Below are positions 52,643-61,282 of a DNA stretch of 64,000 nt, piece after piece. Location of the stretch: NCBI GenBank assembly GCA_963714455.1, contig CAVQON010000012.1, positions 75,325 through 139,324 of the forward strand. Direction: 5' to 3'. The notes under the pieces were generated by a model. That model saw only the letters and a list, made by a program, of their open reading frames with translations, did no database searches and had not been told where the DNA came from. Every line of letters begins with the position of its first letter. The first letter of the stretch is position 1. This DNA is from CAVQGZ01 sp963714455 (GTDB taxonomy: Bacteria > Actinomycetota > Actinomycetes > Jiangellales > Jiangellaceae). The translations under genes were made by a program, and so were the position numbers.

Positions 52643-54316
52643 TCACGTCGGGCTCGACTCCGCGAACGCGCTGGTGGGGTCGGCGCGGTCGTCGCGGGTG
52701 ACGTCTCCGGTCTCGTCCACCGTGATCTCGGCCGACGGCGTGTAGTCGACCACGACGCTCACCGGTTGGTCGAGCTCGTCGCTGAGCTGCGCCTGAAGGT
52801 CGCGCACCGGCGGGATCGCGTCCGAACCGGCCAGCGACACGCTCACGACGTCGCCGTCGACGCCGACCGCCTGCACCCGAACCTCGCTCTCCTCTCCGAT
52901 CCAGTCCGCCACGACGCGCTGCGCCGTGTTCTGCTGGTTGGCCGTGGCGAGGATGCCCTCGGCCGTGAACACCAAGGGCACGAGGATGACGAGGGCCAGG
53001 GCCACGAACGGAGCGAGGGTGGACACCACCTGGCGCCGGTTCTTGCGCAGCCGAGCGCTCTCGGCGAACCCGGCGAGCACGAAGACAGCCGCCGCGGCGA
53101 GCACGATGGAGACGAAGTTGGTCATGAACAGCAAGAAGGAGCCGAAGGCGTCGTCCCACCGCTGGTTCTCCAGCGAGACGCCGACCACGCCCAGCGGCGG
53201 CACCAGCGCGACGGCGATCGCCACACCGGCGATGGAGGACGACACCCGCCTGTTGACGGTGGCGAACGCACCGGCCGCCCCCGCTGCCAACGCGATCAGC
53301 ATGTCGACGAACGTCGGGCTCACGCGGCTGACGATCTGCGAGTTGGCCTCGAACGACACCAGCTCGGGCACCCAGGCAGCGATGAGGTAGGCCAGCGCGA
53401 TCGCGGCCACGACACCGCCGGCCACCAAGAAGGCCGACGACGCCGCCCGGTGACGCCACCCGTTCACCACGGCACCGGCGAGCCCCAGGATCGGGGTCAT
53501 CAGCGGGGCGATGAGCATGGCGCCGATGACGACGGCGGTGGAGTCCTGAAGCACCGCGAACGTGGCGATCGAGACGCTGAGCGCCAGCATCACCCACCAG
53601 GCCGTCAGCTTGCCGGCTCGGCCGGGCTCCTCGAAGTACAGAGACTCCGCCTGGGTCTCGCGCCGCTCGGCCCCGATGTCGGTGGCGCTCACCCAGTCCC
53701 ACAGGATCTCGCTGGTGGCCGCCGTGGACACGTCGATGGCGGCGCTTGCGGGGGCGCCGACGCGAAGACCGTACGCGAGCAGGATGCCGCCCATCACGAT
53801 GGCTGCCGCAGCACCGGCGATCACGATGCCCTCGGTGAGCGGCTCGGGGACGGCGATCGCCAAGACCCCGAACGCCAAGCCTCCGAAGCCGATCGTGAGG
53901 CGAGCGCCACGCTGGGACCGATGGCCGACGAAGGCTGCGACCAGGCTGACAAGGCCGCGTCCGATCAGGTACAAGCCGAGCAGCACCACGAGGGCGCGCA
54001 GTGAGTCGTACCGGTCGAGCAGAACGATCAGGCCGGCCGCGAGGCTCAGCAGCCCCCTGGCCACGGCTGTCGGGCGCGAGCGGGGGGCGTCAGCGCGGCC
54101 GGTGAGCCCGAACCACACGTCGTAGACACCGACGGCGACGAGCCCGATCCCGATGGCGACCCCAGCGACCGTCAGCGTCACTCCAGGAAGCGCCACGATG
54201 GCGATCCCGACGGTCAGCGCGACGACGCCCTTGATCGTGGCCGGGTTCGTGACGTCCTTGGCGGTCTGCTGGACGCTGCGCCGCTCGGGGCGCTGGACGG
54301 TGGTGGTCTCGCTCAT
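52643..54316 (-). CDS. DUF308 (HdeD-like) and DUF389 membrane fusion protein
   Basis: A 557-residue, mostly hydrophobic protein. The N-terminal part (about 28-190) is a six-helix HdeD/DUF308-like region (TVGIAIVALPGVTL, ARGLLSLAAGLIVLLD), and the rest (about 235-440) is the DUF389 region with VIGAMLIAPLMTPILGLA. A soluble C terminus (about 450-555) is probably outside. HdeD is linked to acid stress in E. coli; DUF389 has no known role. The two are normally separate proteins. Confidence 0.82.
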   Translation of the reverse strand: MSETTTVQRPERRSVQQTAKDVTNPATIKGVVALTVGIAIVALPGVTLTVAGVAIGIGLVAVGVYDVWFGLTGRADAPRSRPTAVARGLLSLAAGLIVLLDRYDSLRALVVLLGLYLIGRGLVSLVAAFVGHRSQRGARLTIGFGGLAFGVLAIAVPEPLTEGIVIAGAAAAIVMGGILLAYGLRVGAPASAAIDVSTAATSEILWDWVSATDIGAERRETQAESLYFEEPGRAGKLTAWWVMLALSVSIATFAVLQDSTAVVIGAMLIAPLMTPILGLAGAVVNGWRHRAASSAFLVAGGVVAAIALAYLIAAWVPELVSFEANSQIVSRVSPTFVDMLIALAAGAAGAFATVNRRVSSSIAGVAIAVALVPPLGVVGVSLENQRWDDAFGSFLLFMTNFVSIVLAAAAVFVLAGFAESARLRKNRRQVVSTLAPFVALALVILVPLVFTAEGILATANQQNTAQRVVADWIGEESEVRVQAVGVDGDVVSVSLAGSDAIPPVRDLQAQLSDELDQPVSVVVDYTPSAEITVDETGDVTRDDRADPTSAFAESSPT

Positions 54317-54361
54317 GGTGAGGGGGACGCTAGCGCCTTGTTCCTGCAGATCAGCGCACGA

Positions 54362-55147
54362 TCAGGTGGTGGCGGCACGTGACTGGCGGAGCCGTTCCTG
54401 CACATCGGGCGAGAAGGGCTTGATCGCCTCCCGCGCCGTTACCGGTGTCATTCGGGTGAATCGCGGCTCGACCCATTCCAGCACCATGTCGGGACGCCGA
54501 CGTCCGGTGTCGCGCAGCACCCACCCAATCGCCTTGGCGACGAAGAACTCTCGGTCGTCGAGCAGGGTGTCGGCGTAGCGCGTGAAACGTTGCCAGTCGC
54601 CGCGGCCGTCGCGCAGCGGGATGAGGTGGGCCAGGAGCGCGGTGCGGCGGATCCAGTGGTCGGCGTCTCCGGCCCACGCGTCAAGCACCGGGGTGAACTC
54701 GTCCGGGTAGCGCGTGGCCAGCGGCCCAACCACGCGTGGGGCGAGCGTGTCGATGATGGCCCACGTGCGCGCCTGCCTGCACAACCGCTCGATCAGTGGC
54801 AGGTCGGCAGGGGTGAGCAGCTCGGTTCGGTTCGACAGCAGGTCCGCGGCCAGAAACCGGCGCTCGAAGACCGGCGCCTGGGCGGGCTCGTCCCACAGCC
54901 TGGCCGTCACGTCGAGCAGCGACGGCCGATCGAGCTTGTTCGCCGAGCTGGCGGCGAGGCGGTGCATCAGCGGCACGCTGACGCCGTAGTGGGTGAGGTC
55001 GCTCTTGAGGTACTGCTTCTCCTTGACCGCCCGATGGGGATCGGCGTGCTGCCGCAGCGCGTGGTCGAGAGCGCCCGGGGTGGGCTGGGAGAGCTGGCGG
55101 GTCGACTTGGCTGCCGCATTGGCCACCGTCGTGAGGGTAGCGATCAT
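54362..55147 (-). CDS. DNA alkylation repair enzyme, AlkD family
   Basis: A 261-residue HEAT-like repeat DNA glycosylase of the AlkC/AlkD group, which removes positively charged alkylated bases. The repeats are visible as helix pairs (KSDLTHYGVSVPLMHRLA, WAIIDTLAPRVVGPLA, WIRRTALLAHLIPLRDG, FVAKAIGWVLRDTGRRRP). The WAIIDTLA-Asp and FVAKAIGW-Trp residues match catalytic positions. The ATG at 55147 is followed by homology from the start. It lies beside the tRNA-Arg insertion point. Confidence 0.85.
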   Translation of the reverse strand: MIATLTTVANAAAKSTRQLSQPTPGALDHALRQHADPHRAVKEKQYLKSDLTHYGVSVPLMHRLAASSANKLDRPSLLDVTARLWDEPAQAPVFERRFLAADLLSNRTELLTPADLPLIERLCRQARTWAIIDTLAPRVVGPLATRYPDEFTPVLDAWAGDADHWIRRTALLAHLIPLRDGRGDWQRFTRYADTLLDDREFFVAKAIGWVLRDTGRRRPDMVLEWVEPRFTRMTPVTAREAIKPFSPDVQERLRQSRAATT

Positions 55148-55369
55148 GGTCTGGGTGGTGGCCAGGTACGCGAAACCCCACAAAGGCCAGTGCACGGGAT
55201 CGCCAGGCCGGCGTCGCCGCAGGTCGCGTCGGCGGGCGGGGACCGTTTGTGGGCGTTCGCGTACGCCGTAGCGGGCGGAAGGGTGGGCACGGGCAACGGC
55301 GGCGGGTCGGCATCGGTTAGGAGTGCGCGGCTGGGAGCCCGTACACTCTTCCCGCGGCTGTACGGCCGA

Positions 55370-55442
55370 GCGCCCGTAGCTCAACGGATAGAGCATCTGA
55401 CTACGGATCAGAAGGTTAGGGGTTCGAATCCCTTCGGGCGCG
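55370..55442 (+). tRNA. tRNA-Arg(ACG), likely attachment site
   Basis: Acceptor GCGCCCG/CGGGCGC, discriminator G; anticodon stem TCTGA/TCAGA, loop CTACGGA, anticodon ACG; T arm AGGGG-TTCGAAT-CCCTT. A tyrosine integrase gene begins 160 bp downstream, the usual arrangement for an element inserted at the tRNA 3' end. TACACT at 55342 is a possible -10 box. Confidence 0.95.
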
Positions 55443-55514
55443 CTTCCCGAAACATGCTTTGACCTGCACTTTCTTGGTCCAGGTCCTCTTCGTTTCCTGA
55501 CTGGGTCAGGGAGT

Positions 55515-55559
55515 CATCCCAACAACGATCCCAACAACAGCCCAACAGCTGTTGGGATG
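55515..55559 (+). repeat. Repeated TCCCAACAAC motifs and palindrome, possible integrase arm sites
   Basis: TCCCAACAAC occurs at 55517-55526 and 55529-55538, followed by the 16-bp perfect palindrome CCCAACAGCTGTTGGG at 55541-55556. CATCCCAACA (55515-55524) and TGTTGGGATG (55550-55559) are also inverted. It lies between tRNA-Arg and the integrase, the normal place of arm-type sites. Confidence 0.7.
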
Positions 55560-55604
55560 CCTTAACAAACCAGCCGGTTGCTGCGACCTGGTTCTACGGT
55601 GGTG

Positions 55605-56747
55605 ATGACTGGTTCACGTGGGATGGGGTCGATTCGGCAGCGCCGCGAGGGGGTGTGGGAGGTCCGCGTCAGCCTCGGCCCGGACCCGATCTCCGGTCGC
55701 AGCGAGATGAAGTCTTTGACTGTGTTCGGAAGTGCGGACACCGCCGAGGACGCCCGCAGGCGCTGGGCCGCCGAGGCGGCACAGGTGCGTGCGCAGCGTC
55801 TGGCCCGCGCCGAGATCAGTCTGGCGGACCTGCTGGCGGTGTGGCTGGCTGCCGATCACGGGTGGAAGCCGTCGACCAAGACCGGCTACCGCTCGATCGT
55901 CAACCAACTCGCGCGTGATTCGCTAGGTCGGCGTCGGGCGGTCGATGTCACCCCGCGAGTTCTGCGCGCAGCCACGGCGAGGTGGCGCGCCGCCGGGGGC
56001 ACGGAACCGACGGTGTTCGCGCGGATCCGGGGCCTGCGCTCGTGCCTGCGCTGGGCCCATGCCGAACGGATCATCGACACCGAACCCCTGGCCGGGATGC
56101 GCAGCCCACCGCAGCCGAAGGTGCGCCTGCACGCCCCGGTCGAGGCAGTCCGTGACCTCATCGTGCTGGCCGAGCACAACGTCGCCGCTGCCCCGAGCGA
56201 GCAGCGCCGACACAAGGCCGAGCAGGAGCTGCTCATGGTCAGGTTGGCCGCCGACACCGGAGCCCGACGAGGAGAGCTCGCCGCCCTGCAGTTTCAGGAC
56301 CTGGACGCAGACGTGCTGACCATCGCCAGGGCGGTGTCCGCTGAGGTGGTCGGGTCGACCAAGTCCGGCCGGATCCGTCGCCTCACCCTCGGTGCCACTA
56401 CGGCAGGCCTCTGGCGAGAGACCGTCGCGATGTGGCAGGACCGCGCCGGCACCGAACGGGTTGGGCCGTGGCTGTTCTCCACCGACCCGATGCACCAGAC
56501 CCGACTATCAGCATCAGCGCTGGGGCGCCGGTTCTCCCGGCTCGCCAACGACGCGGGGCATCCGGACGTGTGTCTACACCGCCTCCGGCACACCGTGGCC
56601 ACCGTTCTGGTCGGACGGGGTGAGATCCTCGCCGCCCAAGCGCGGCTAGGTCACCGCGACCCCTCGACGACGCTGCGGATCTACAGCCACGCCCTCCCGT
56701 TGCACGACGCCGACACCGCCGCCCGGCTCGACCAGCTCTACCGATGA
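55605..56747 (+). CDS. Tyrosine-type site-specific integrase
   Basis: A 380-residue phage-type integrase. An N-terminal arm-binding domain (GSIRQRREGVWEVRVSLG), a core-binding domain (about 80-170), and a catalytic domain with the full set: Arg in DTGARRGELAALQ, Lys in TKSGRIRRL, HRLRHT, LGHRD, and the nucleophile Tyr in TLRIYSHALPL. All six catalytic residues are present, so it should be active. ATG at 55605 is favoured; 55623 or a TTG at 55578 are alternatives. It is adjacent to tRNA-Arg. No excisionase was seen. Confidence 0.93.
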   Translation: MTGSRGMGSIRQRREGVWEVRVSLGPDPISGRSEMKSLTVFGSADTAEDARRRWAAEAAQVRAQRLARAEISLADLLAVWLAADHGWKPSTKTGYRSIVNQLARDSLGRRRAVDVTPRVLRAATARWRAAGGTEPTVFARIRGLRSCLRWAHAERIIDTEPLAGMRSPPQPKVRLHAPVEAVRDLIVLAEHNVAAAPSEQRRHKAEQELLMVRLAADTGARRGELAALQFQDLDADVLTIARAVSAEVVGSTKSGRIRRLTLGATTAGLWRETVAMWQDRAGTERVGPWLFSTDPMHQTRLSASALGRRFSRLANDAGHPDVCLHRLRHTVATVLVGRGEILAAQARLGHRDPSTTLRIYSHALPLHDADTAARLDQLYR

Positions 56748-57130
56748 CCAGCCGGCGGTCGGACGGGTGCCCCATAGGCGGCGGAGTGGGGCACCTCAGC
56801 CGTACGCGCCCGGTTGTTGCGGTCAGGGTGGCGGTCTTCCCCGCCGACGCGGTCGGCGCGGTGGCCGGAAGCACCGTTCAGCGAACGGTGAGGTGGGCTG
56901 AGGATGCGTTTCGCCACGGCGTGCTTGAGGCGGTCGGTTCAGCTCCGTTCAGCCCGGTGATCTTCTTGATCCGGATCAGCGGGGCCAGCTGGCTATGCAG
57001 TGACGGAGCTTTGGGAGCGAGGGGTCCGACTCGCGGTGGGCGCCCGGAGGGACCGGCTTCTTGGCCCGGCGGGTGCTCGCAGGCTCGGAGTGAGCGTCTG
57101 GCTGCGCGGTGGTTGTGTCACTATCGGGTG
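56748..57130 (+). other. Gene-free stretch before the two-component system
   Basis: About 380 bp without a believable gene: an open frame runs through it but has no conserved content. It holds a perfect 8-bp hairpin, CACCGTTC-AGC-GAACGGTG, at 56872-56890, and must contain the promoter of the histidine kinase. Confidence 0.55.
56872..56890 (+). repeat. 8-bp perfect inverted repeat with 3-nt loop
   Basis: CACCGTTC and GAACGGTG around AGC; may be an integrase terminator or an operator upstream of the histidine kinase gene. No T-run follows. Confidence 0.5.
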
Positions 57131-58357
57131 ATGGTCACCGGCACCTTGTCAGGCGCTGCCGTGGCCGAGGGGGTCCCGAAGCGTCCGCCTGGGGGCCCTT
57201 TCACCCAGTGGCAACGCTCGTTTGACGTCGCGCTCGCCACTGTCGTGTTCATCCTCGAGGTGATAGGGGTCTTGAGTCGGGCCGTCGACGAGTCGGGCGA
57301 GTTCTCCCTGTCGATGGTCGGCGATGTGGCGACTGCCACCTACCTGCTCCTGCTTGCCAGCAGCACCGCTCTGTTGTGGCGCAGGAGCCGCCCGCTGATC
57401 GTTCTCGCGGCCACTCTGACGGCGTCGGTCGTGTGGGATGTGATGGGTCTGGCTGGGGGCCCGTCGCTGGCGATCTTCGTCGCCTTGTACGGGGTGGGCC
57501 GCTACATCACGGACAACCGCACCAGCTTTCTGGCTGTCACTGCGGCGGTCGTCGCGGTGGTTGCCGACGACTTGCTGGTCGAGCGCGAGCCGGTTTCGGC
57601 GGTCGGGCTGTCGATGGGCCTGGTCCTGGCGGCGTGGTACGCGGGACGGCGTGTGAAGGGCCGGGGGGACTACCTGGCTCTTGTCGAGGAACGCGCCGAG
57701 TTCCTGCAACGGGATCGTGCGGCAGAGGCCCGCAGAGCGGTGGTCGAGGAGCGCGCCCGGATCGCTCGCGAGCTGCACGACTTGGTGGCGCATCGGGTGA
57801 GCATGATGACGGTTCAGGCCGGTGCCGCCCAGACGGTGGCCGTCCGCGACCCCGAGCGAGCGATCCGAGCGATGAAGGCAGTCGAGAACGAGGGGCGGGG
57901 AGCCCTGCAGGAGCTGCGCCAGATCCTGGGCGTCCTACGTGCCGATGGCAGCCAGGACGGCTTGACCCCGATCCACGGGCTGGCCGAGATCCCTGGACTG
58001 GTTGCCGAGATGAGAGAGGCCGGGATGGACGTGGCGCTGTCCAACGACGGGGTGCCCGACGGTCTCCCGACTGGCGTGGATCTTGCCGCGTACCGGATTG
58101 TGCAGGAGGCCCTTACCAACGTGGTCAAGCATGCCGGGCCCACCCCGAAGGCCGAGGTTCGGCTCTCGAGCGGCGACCAGATGCTCGCCATCGAGGTGAC
58201 CGATCGAGGGACGGGCGCCTCGACGCTGCCCGGAGCTGGTCAGGGTCTGGTGGGGATGCGGGAGCGGGCCGCGCTCCTCGGGGGAACCTTCGAGGCGGGC
58301 CCGCGGCCCGGTGGCGGGTTCCGGGTCTTGGCTCGCATCCCATCGGGGGCCGCATGA
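57131..58357 (+). CDS. NarL-family sensor histidine kinase (HisKA_3)
   Basis: A 408-residue sensor with about six membrane segments over residues 30-170, a short coiled coil, a HisKA_3 dimerisation domain with the phospho-acceptor His216 in ARELHDLVAHRVSMM, and a HATPase domain (VQEALTNVVKHAG, DRGTG, GQGLVGMRERAALLGG). The N-terminal region has no large outside loop, so the signal may be within the membrane, as in cell-envelope sensors. ATG at 57131, GTG at 57128. The last 4 nt overlap the regulator start. Confidence 0.92.
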   Translation: MVTGTLSGAAVAEGVPKRPPGGPFTQWQRSFDVALATVVFILEVIGVLSRAVDESGEFSLSMVGDVATATYLLLLASSTALLWRRSRPLIVLAATLTASVVWDVMGLAGGPSLAIFVALYGVGRYITDNRTSFLAVTAAVVAVVADDLLVEREPVSAVGLSMGLVLAAWYAGRRVKGRGDYLALVEERAEFLQRDRAAEARRAVVEERARIARELHDLVAHRVSMMTVQAGAAQTVAVRDPERAIRAMKAVENEGRGALQELRQILGVLRADGSQDGLTPIHGLAEIPGLVAEMREAGMDVALSNDGVPDGLPTGVDLAAYRIVQEALTNVVKHAGPTPKAEVRLSSGDQMLAIEVTDRGTGASTLPGAGQGLVGMRERAALLGGTFEAGPRPGGGFRVLARIPSGAA

Positions 58358-59031
58358 CGATCCGTGTGGTCGTGGTCGACGACCAGGTCTTGGTCCGCGA
58401 GGGCTTGGCCATGGTGCTCGACAACGAGAACGACATCGAAGTGGTCGGTGAGGCAGGCACCGGCGTGGACGCGGTCGAGGTGGCGCGCTCATCCCGGCCC
58501 GACGTGATCCTCATGGACATCCGTATGCCGGAGATGGACGGCCTGGAGGCGACCCGACGCATCCTGGGTGAGGCGGACTGGCCGGTGCGCGTGGTCATCC
58601 TGACCACCTTCGACCCCGACGAGTACGTGTTCCAAGCCATGAAGGCCGGTGCCAGCGCGTTCGTCTTGAAGGACATCCCCCGGGCCGAGCTGGTCGCTGC
58701 GGTTCGCACAGTCGCCGACGGGGGAGCCCTGCTCGCACCGTCCATCACCAGACGCCTTATCGGGCGCTTCACCCAGCGTCTCGGCGCCGACAGTGCAGTC
58801 ACTGCTCGTCTTGAGCGACTGACCGATCGTGAGCGTGAGGTGCTCACGGCGATCGGCCGGGGCTGCAACAACACCGAGATCTCCGAACAGCTGTTCATCG
58901 GCGCCGCAACGGTGAAGACGCACGTCAACAGCGTGTTCGCCAAGCTCGGGCTGCGCGACCGCGCCCAGGCGGTGGTCTTCGCCTTCGAGAGTGGGCTTGT
59001 CGAGCCGGGCGGGCATGACGTCGGCTTCTGA
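58354..59031 (+). CDS. NarL/FixJ-family response regulator
   Basis: A 225-residue regulator: receiver domain (VVDDQVLVREGL, phospho-acceptor Asp55 in LMDIRMPEMDG, Thr/Lys positions in ILTTFDPDEYV and FVLKDI) and a LuxR-type helix-turn-helix (LTDREREVLTAIGRGCNNTEI, ATVKTHVNSVFAKLGLRDR). ATGA overlap couples it to the kinase. It probably controls the CPBP protein and perhaps the ABC exporter nearby. Confidence 0.93.
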   Translation: MTIRVVVVDDQVLVREGLAMVLDNENDIEVVGEAGTGVDAVEVARSSRPDVILMDIRMPEMDGLEATRRILGEADWPVRVVILTTFDPDEYVFQAMKAGASAFVLKDIPRAELVAAVRTVADGGALLAPSITRRLIGRFTQRLGADSAVTARLERLTDREREVLTAIGRGCNNTEISEQLFIGAATVKTHVNSVFAKLGLRDRAQAVVFAFESGLVEPGGHDVGF

Positions 59032-59143
59032 GCGCCGACCATCCCCGACTCAACCCTGGGGGGGAGGGCGCAACCAACCCCCGGTCTGACGACCTGTCGC
59101 TGGATTCGCCATAGCTTCGTGAGTACCCGACGAGAGGCGAATC

Positions 59144-60040
59144 ATGACCACGACAGCGAACACCCGAACCCGCACTACACCGATCCGGCCGATGACGGTC
59201 CGCACCGTGATCCCGTTCTTCGCGATGGCTTTCGGGCTGTCGTGGGGCGTGGCCGCTGTCGCTCTCGGCTTCGCCGACCAGCTCGAGCCCATCTTCGGCC
59301 CCGTCGGTCTGACGAATCCGCTGTTCTTCGTCGCCGTCTACGCCCCGGCTCTCTCTGGCATCGGCCTGGTACTGCGGCACTACGGCGTCCGTGGCCTGCG
59401 CAGCTACCTGCGCCGTCTGACCCTGTGGCGGATGCCGCTGGGCTGGGCCGCCTACCTCGCGTTCGGGATCCCGGTCGCGTTCTACCTCGGGGCCTGGATC
59501 AAGGGCAGCCCGCTGTCGTTCCCGTTCACCCCCTGGTACACGGTTCTCCCGGCGCTGCTGCTGATGCTGGTGCTCGGCCCGATGGAGGAGTTCGGGTGGC
59601 GCGGCGTCGCCCTGCCGCTGCTGCAACGCAAGTTCCGGCCGATCGGCGCCGACCTGATCCTGTCGACCCTGTGGGCCATCTGGCACCTTCCCGCGTTCCT
59701 GATGAGTGGCACCCCGCAGAGCCAGTGGTCTTTCCCGGTGTTCTTCATCGGCGTCGTGTCGATCTCCTTCATCCTCACCCCGCTGTTCAACGCCGCCGGC
59801 GGCAGCATCTTCGTCGCCGCGATCTACCACTTCCAGATGAACAACCCGATCTGGCCCGACGCCCAGCCCTACGACTCCCTGATCTTCGCCGGCCTCGCCG
59901 TGGCGGCCGTGCTGGTGAACCGCCGCGCCATGTTCAGCCGCAGCGCGGGCGTGACCAGCGTGCTCTCCGCCGGAGACGAAGAAGCGCTTGTCCAGGAGTA
60001 CACCCACCCGGTGGGCGCCCTCGCGGAGTCGACGCGATGA
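59144..60040 (+). CDS. CPBP-family intramembrane metalloprotease
   Basis: A 298-residue membrane protein with about eight hydrophobic segments and the CPBP (Abi/CAAX protease) signature: EEFGWRG (Glu148, Glu149), HLPAFL (His181) and the later YHFQMNN. Bacterial members often provide self-immunity against bacteriocins or process peptides. The ATG at 59144 has GAGAGG nearby. It follows the response regulator by 112 bp that contain G/C-rich short repeats. Confidence 0.88.
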   Translation: MTTTANTRTRTTPIRPMTVRTVIPFFAMAFGLSWGVAAVALGFADQLEPIFGPVGLTNPLFFVAVYAPALSGIGLVLRHYGVRGLRSYLRRLTLWRMPLGWAAYLAFGIPVAFYLGAWIKGSPLSFPFTPWYTVLPALLLMLVLGPMEEFGWRGVALPLLQRKFRPIGADLILSTLWAIWHLPAFLMSGTPQSQWSFPVFFIGVVSISFILTPLFNAAGGSIFVAAIYHFQMNNPIWPDAQPYDSLIFAGLAVAAVLVNRRAMFSRSAGVTSVLSAGDEEALVQEYTHPVGALAESTR

Positions 60041-60124
60041 GCCCCCGCAAGGCGAACACGCCAGTCCTGGCCACGGAACGGCTTGCCAGCGCCGCGATCA
60101 CCACGGTCGACCGCGACGTTGAGG

Positions 60125-60400
60125 AGGGGGCCGACTCCGGCGAAGGCTTCGGTGCGCGAGTGGACGTCGAACCCGGCGTCGGTGTTCTCCAGCCGTTCGC
60201 GCTCGGTGGCTTCGGGCAGGCGCAGGTCGGGCGATGCACCGGTTGGCGCCGCCGCGAGCGACGCGGCGCAGCAGCTCGAGCCAGCGGGGGGTCAGCGGTG
60301 CCGAGTCGAGCCCTGAGGGGCGACGGTCTTCGGCGAGACAGACCGCCCTCAGCTTCATGCTCCTGCCACCAGACCAGCACGGTCCGGGTCTCGCATCCCT
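60125..60400 (-). pseudogene. Frameshifted LuxR-family HTH remnant
   Basis: On the minus strand one frame gives LTPRWLELLRRVARGGANRC-IAR, the first helices of a LuxR DNA-binding domain, and after a single-base shift near 60226-60231 the next frame continues LRLPEATERERLENTDAGFD-VHSRTEAFAGV, which is the rest of the same domain. The N-terminal domain upstream is not recognisable. It lies between the CPBP and ABC permease genes and shows that the region once held a second regulator. Confidence 0.75.
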
Positions 60401-60496
60401 CGTCGATCGAGCAGCGCCTCGCGGCGTACCGGCGGATGGCCAGGAGCCGACGAGTGACCGCCTGGCGGCTCGCCCGATGCTGCGGGCGTGGCTGGT

Positions 60497-61282
60497 TCAG
60501 AGTTCGGTGCGTCGCCACTTGTAGAGCGCGACGGTGACGAACACCGCGCAGGCGAGGGCCGTCGTGACAAGCGCGAGGGGCGCGGGGATGGGTTGGCCGG
60601 TGATGATCGCGCCGGTCACCGACGTGTCGGAGTCGGCGGTGCCGACGACCAGGGCCCAGGGCAACACCATGCCGAGCCCGGGGATCCCGGCGACGAGCTG
60701 CTGGCCGAACGCGAACGCCAAGGGAATCGCGATGACCGGACCGGCAGAGTCGAACAGGGTGCCCAGCATCAGGGTGAGGGTGAGGTAGAAGAGCAGATTC
60801 AGCGCCGGCACCAGGGCCCCGAGCGCGAACCTGGGCACCGACACCTCGACACCGGCGAGCAGAGTCTGCACAAGCAGCACCGCCGAGGGGATAGCGATCA
60901 TGGTGGCGACGACGCCGACGGCGTTCGGGACGAGCTTCGACAGCAAGAACGCGTCCCGGGAGGCGGGTTTGGACAGCACCCACGCGGCGGTGCCACTGCG
61001 CTTCTCTCCGACGATCTCTTCCTGCATGAGAATCGCCACCGCGATCGCAGCGAACATCGTCATCACGCCATACAGGCCGAACACGCCCAGGTCCTCCGGG
61101 GCGTCCCCCCAGACGGCCACGGCGACGGAGCCGTTGATGACCACGGTCCACAGCAGCGCCTGGGTCCACCACTCCCGGGTGCGCCACCAGGCGCCGAAGC
61201 CCGCCCGCATCAGCGGGGACAGACCGGCCCGCCACCCGTGACCGTGCAACGGCTGCAGTCCCGAGGCCGTCAGGTCACTCAT
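60497..61282 (-). CDS. ABC transporter permease
   Basis: A 261-residue membrane protein with about six membrane segments (including GVFGLYGVMTMFAAIAVAIL and the IPSAVLLVQTLL segment) and the cytoplasmic motif EEIVGEKRSGTAAWVLSKP typical of ABC-2 type permeases. It forms an exporter with the ATPase encoded directly upstream; the genes overlap by 8 nt. Start ATG at 61282. Confidence 0.87.
   Translation of the reverse strand: MSDLTASGLQPLHGHGWRAGLSPLMRAGFGAWWRTREWWTQALLWTVVINGSVAVAVWGDAPEDLGVFGLYGVMTMFAAIAVAILMQEEIVGEKRSGTAAWVLSKPASRDAFLLSKLVPNAVGVVATMIAIPSAVLLVQTLLAGVEVSVPRFALGALVPALNLLFYLTLTLMLGTLFDSAGPVIAIPLAFAFGQQLVAGIPGLGMVLPWALVVGTADSDTSVTGAIITGQPIPAPLALVTTALACAVFVTVALYKWRRTEL

Noticed and set aside
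55461..55485. GACCTG...CAGGTC as tRNA-Arg terminator
   Set aside because: Only 6-bp arms with a 13-nt loop and no clear T-run; too weak to call.
56744..57130. N-terminal extension of the histidine kinase gene back to 56744
   Set aside because: The added 129 residues are low-complexity, unlike any sensor domain, and lie over the end of the integrase gene; the start at 57131 fits the first membrane segment.
59934..61235. Long minus-strand frame across the permease and the LuxR remnant
   Set aside because: It is out of frame with both the permease and the first part of the LuxR remnant; the overlap is a by-product of GC bias.
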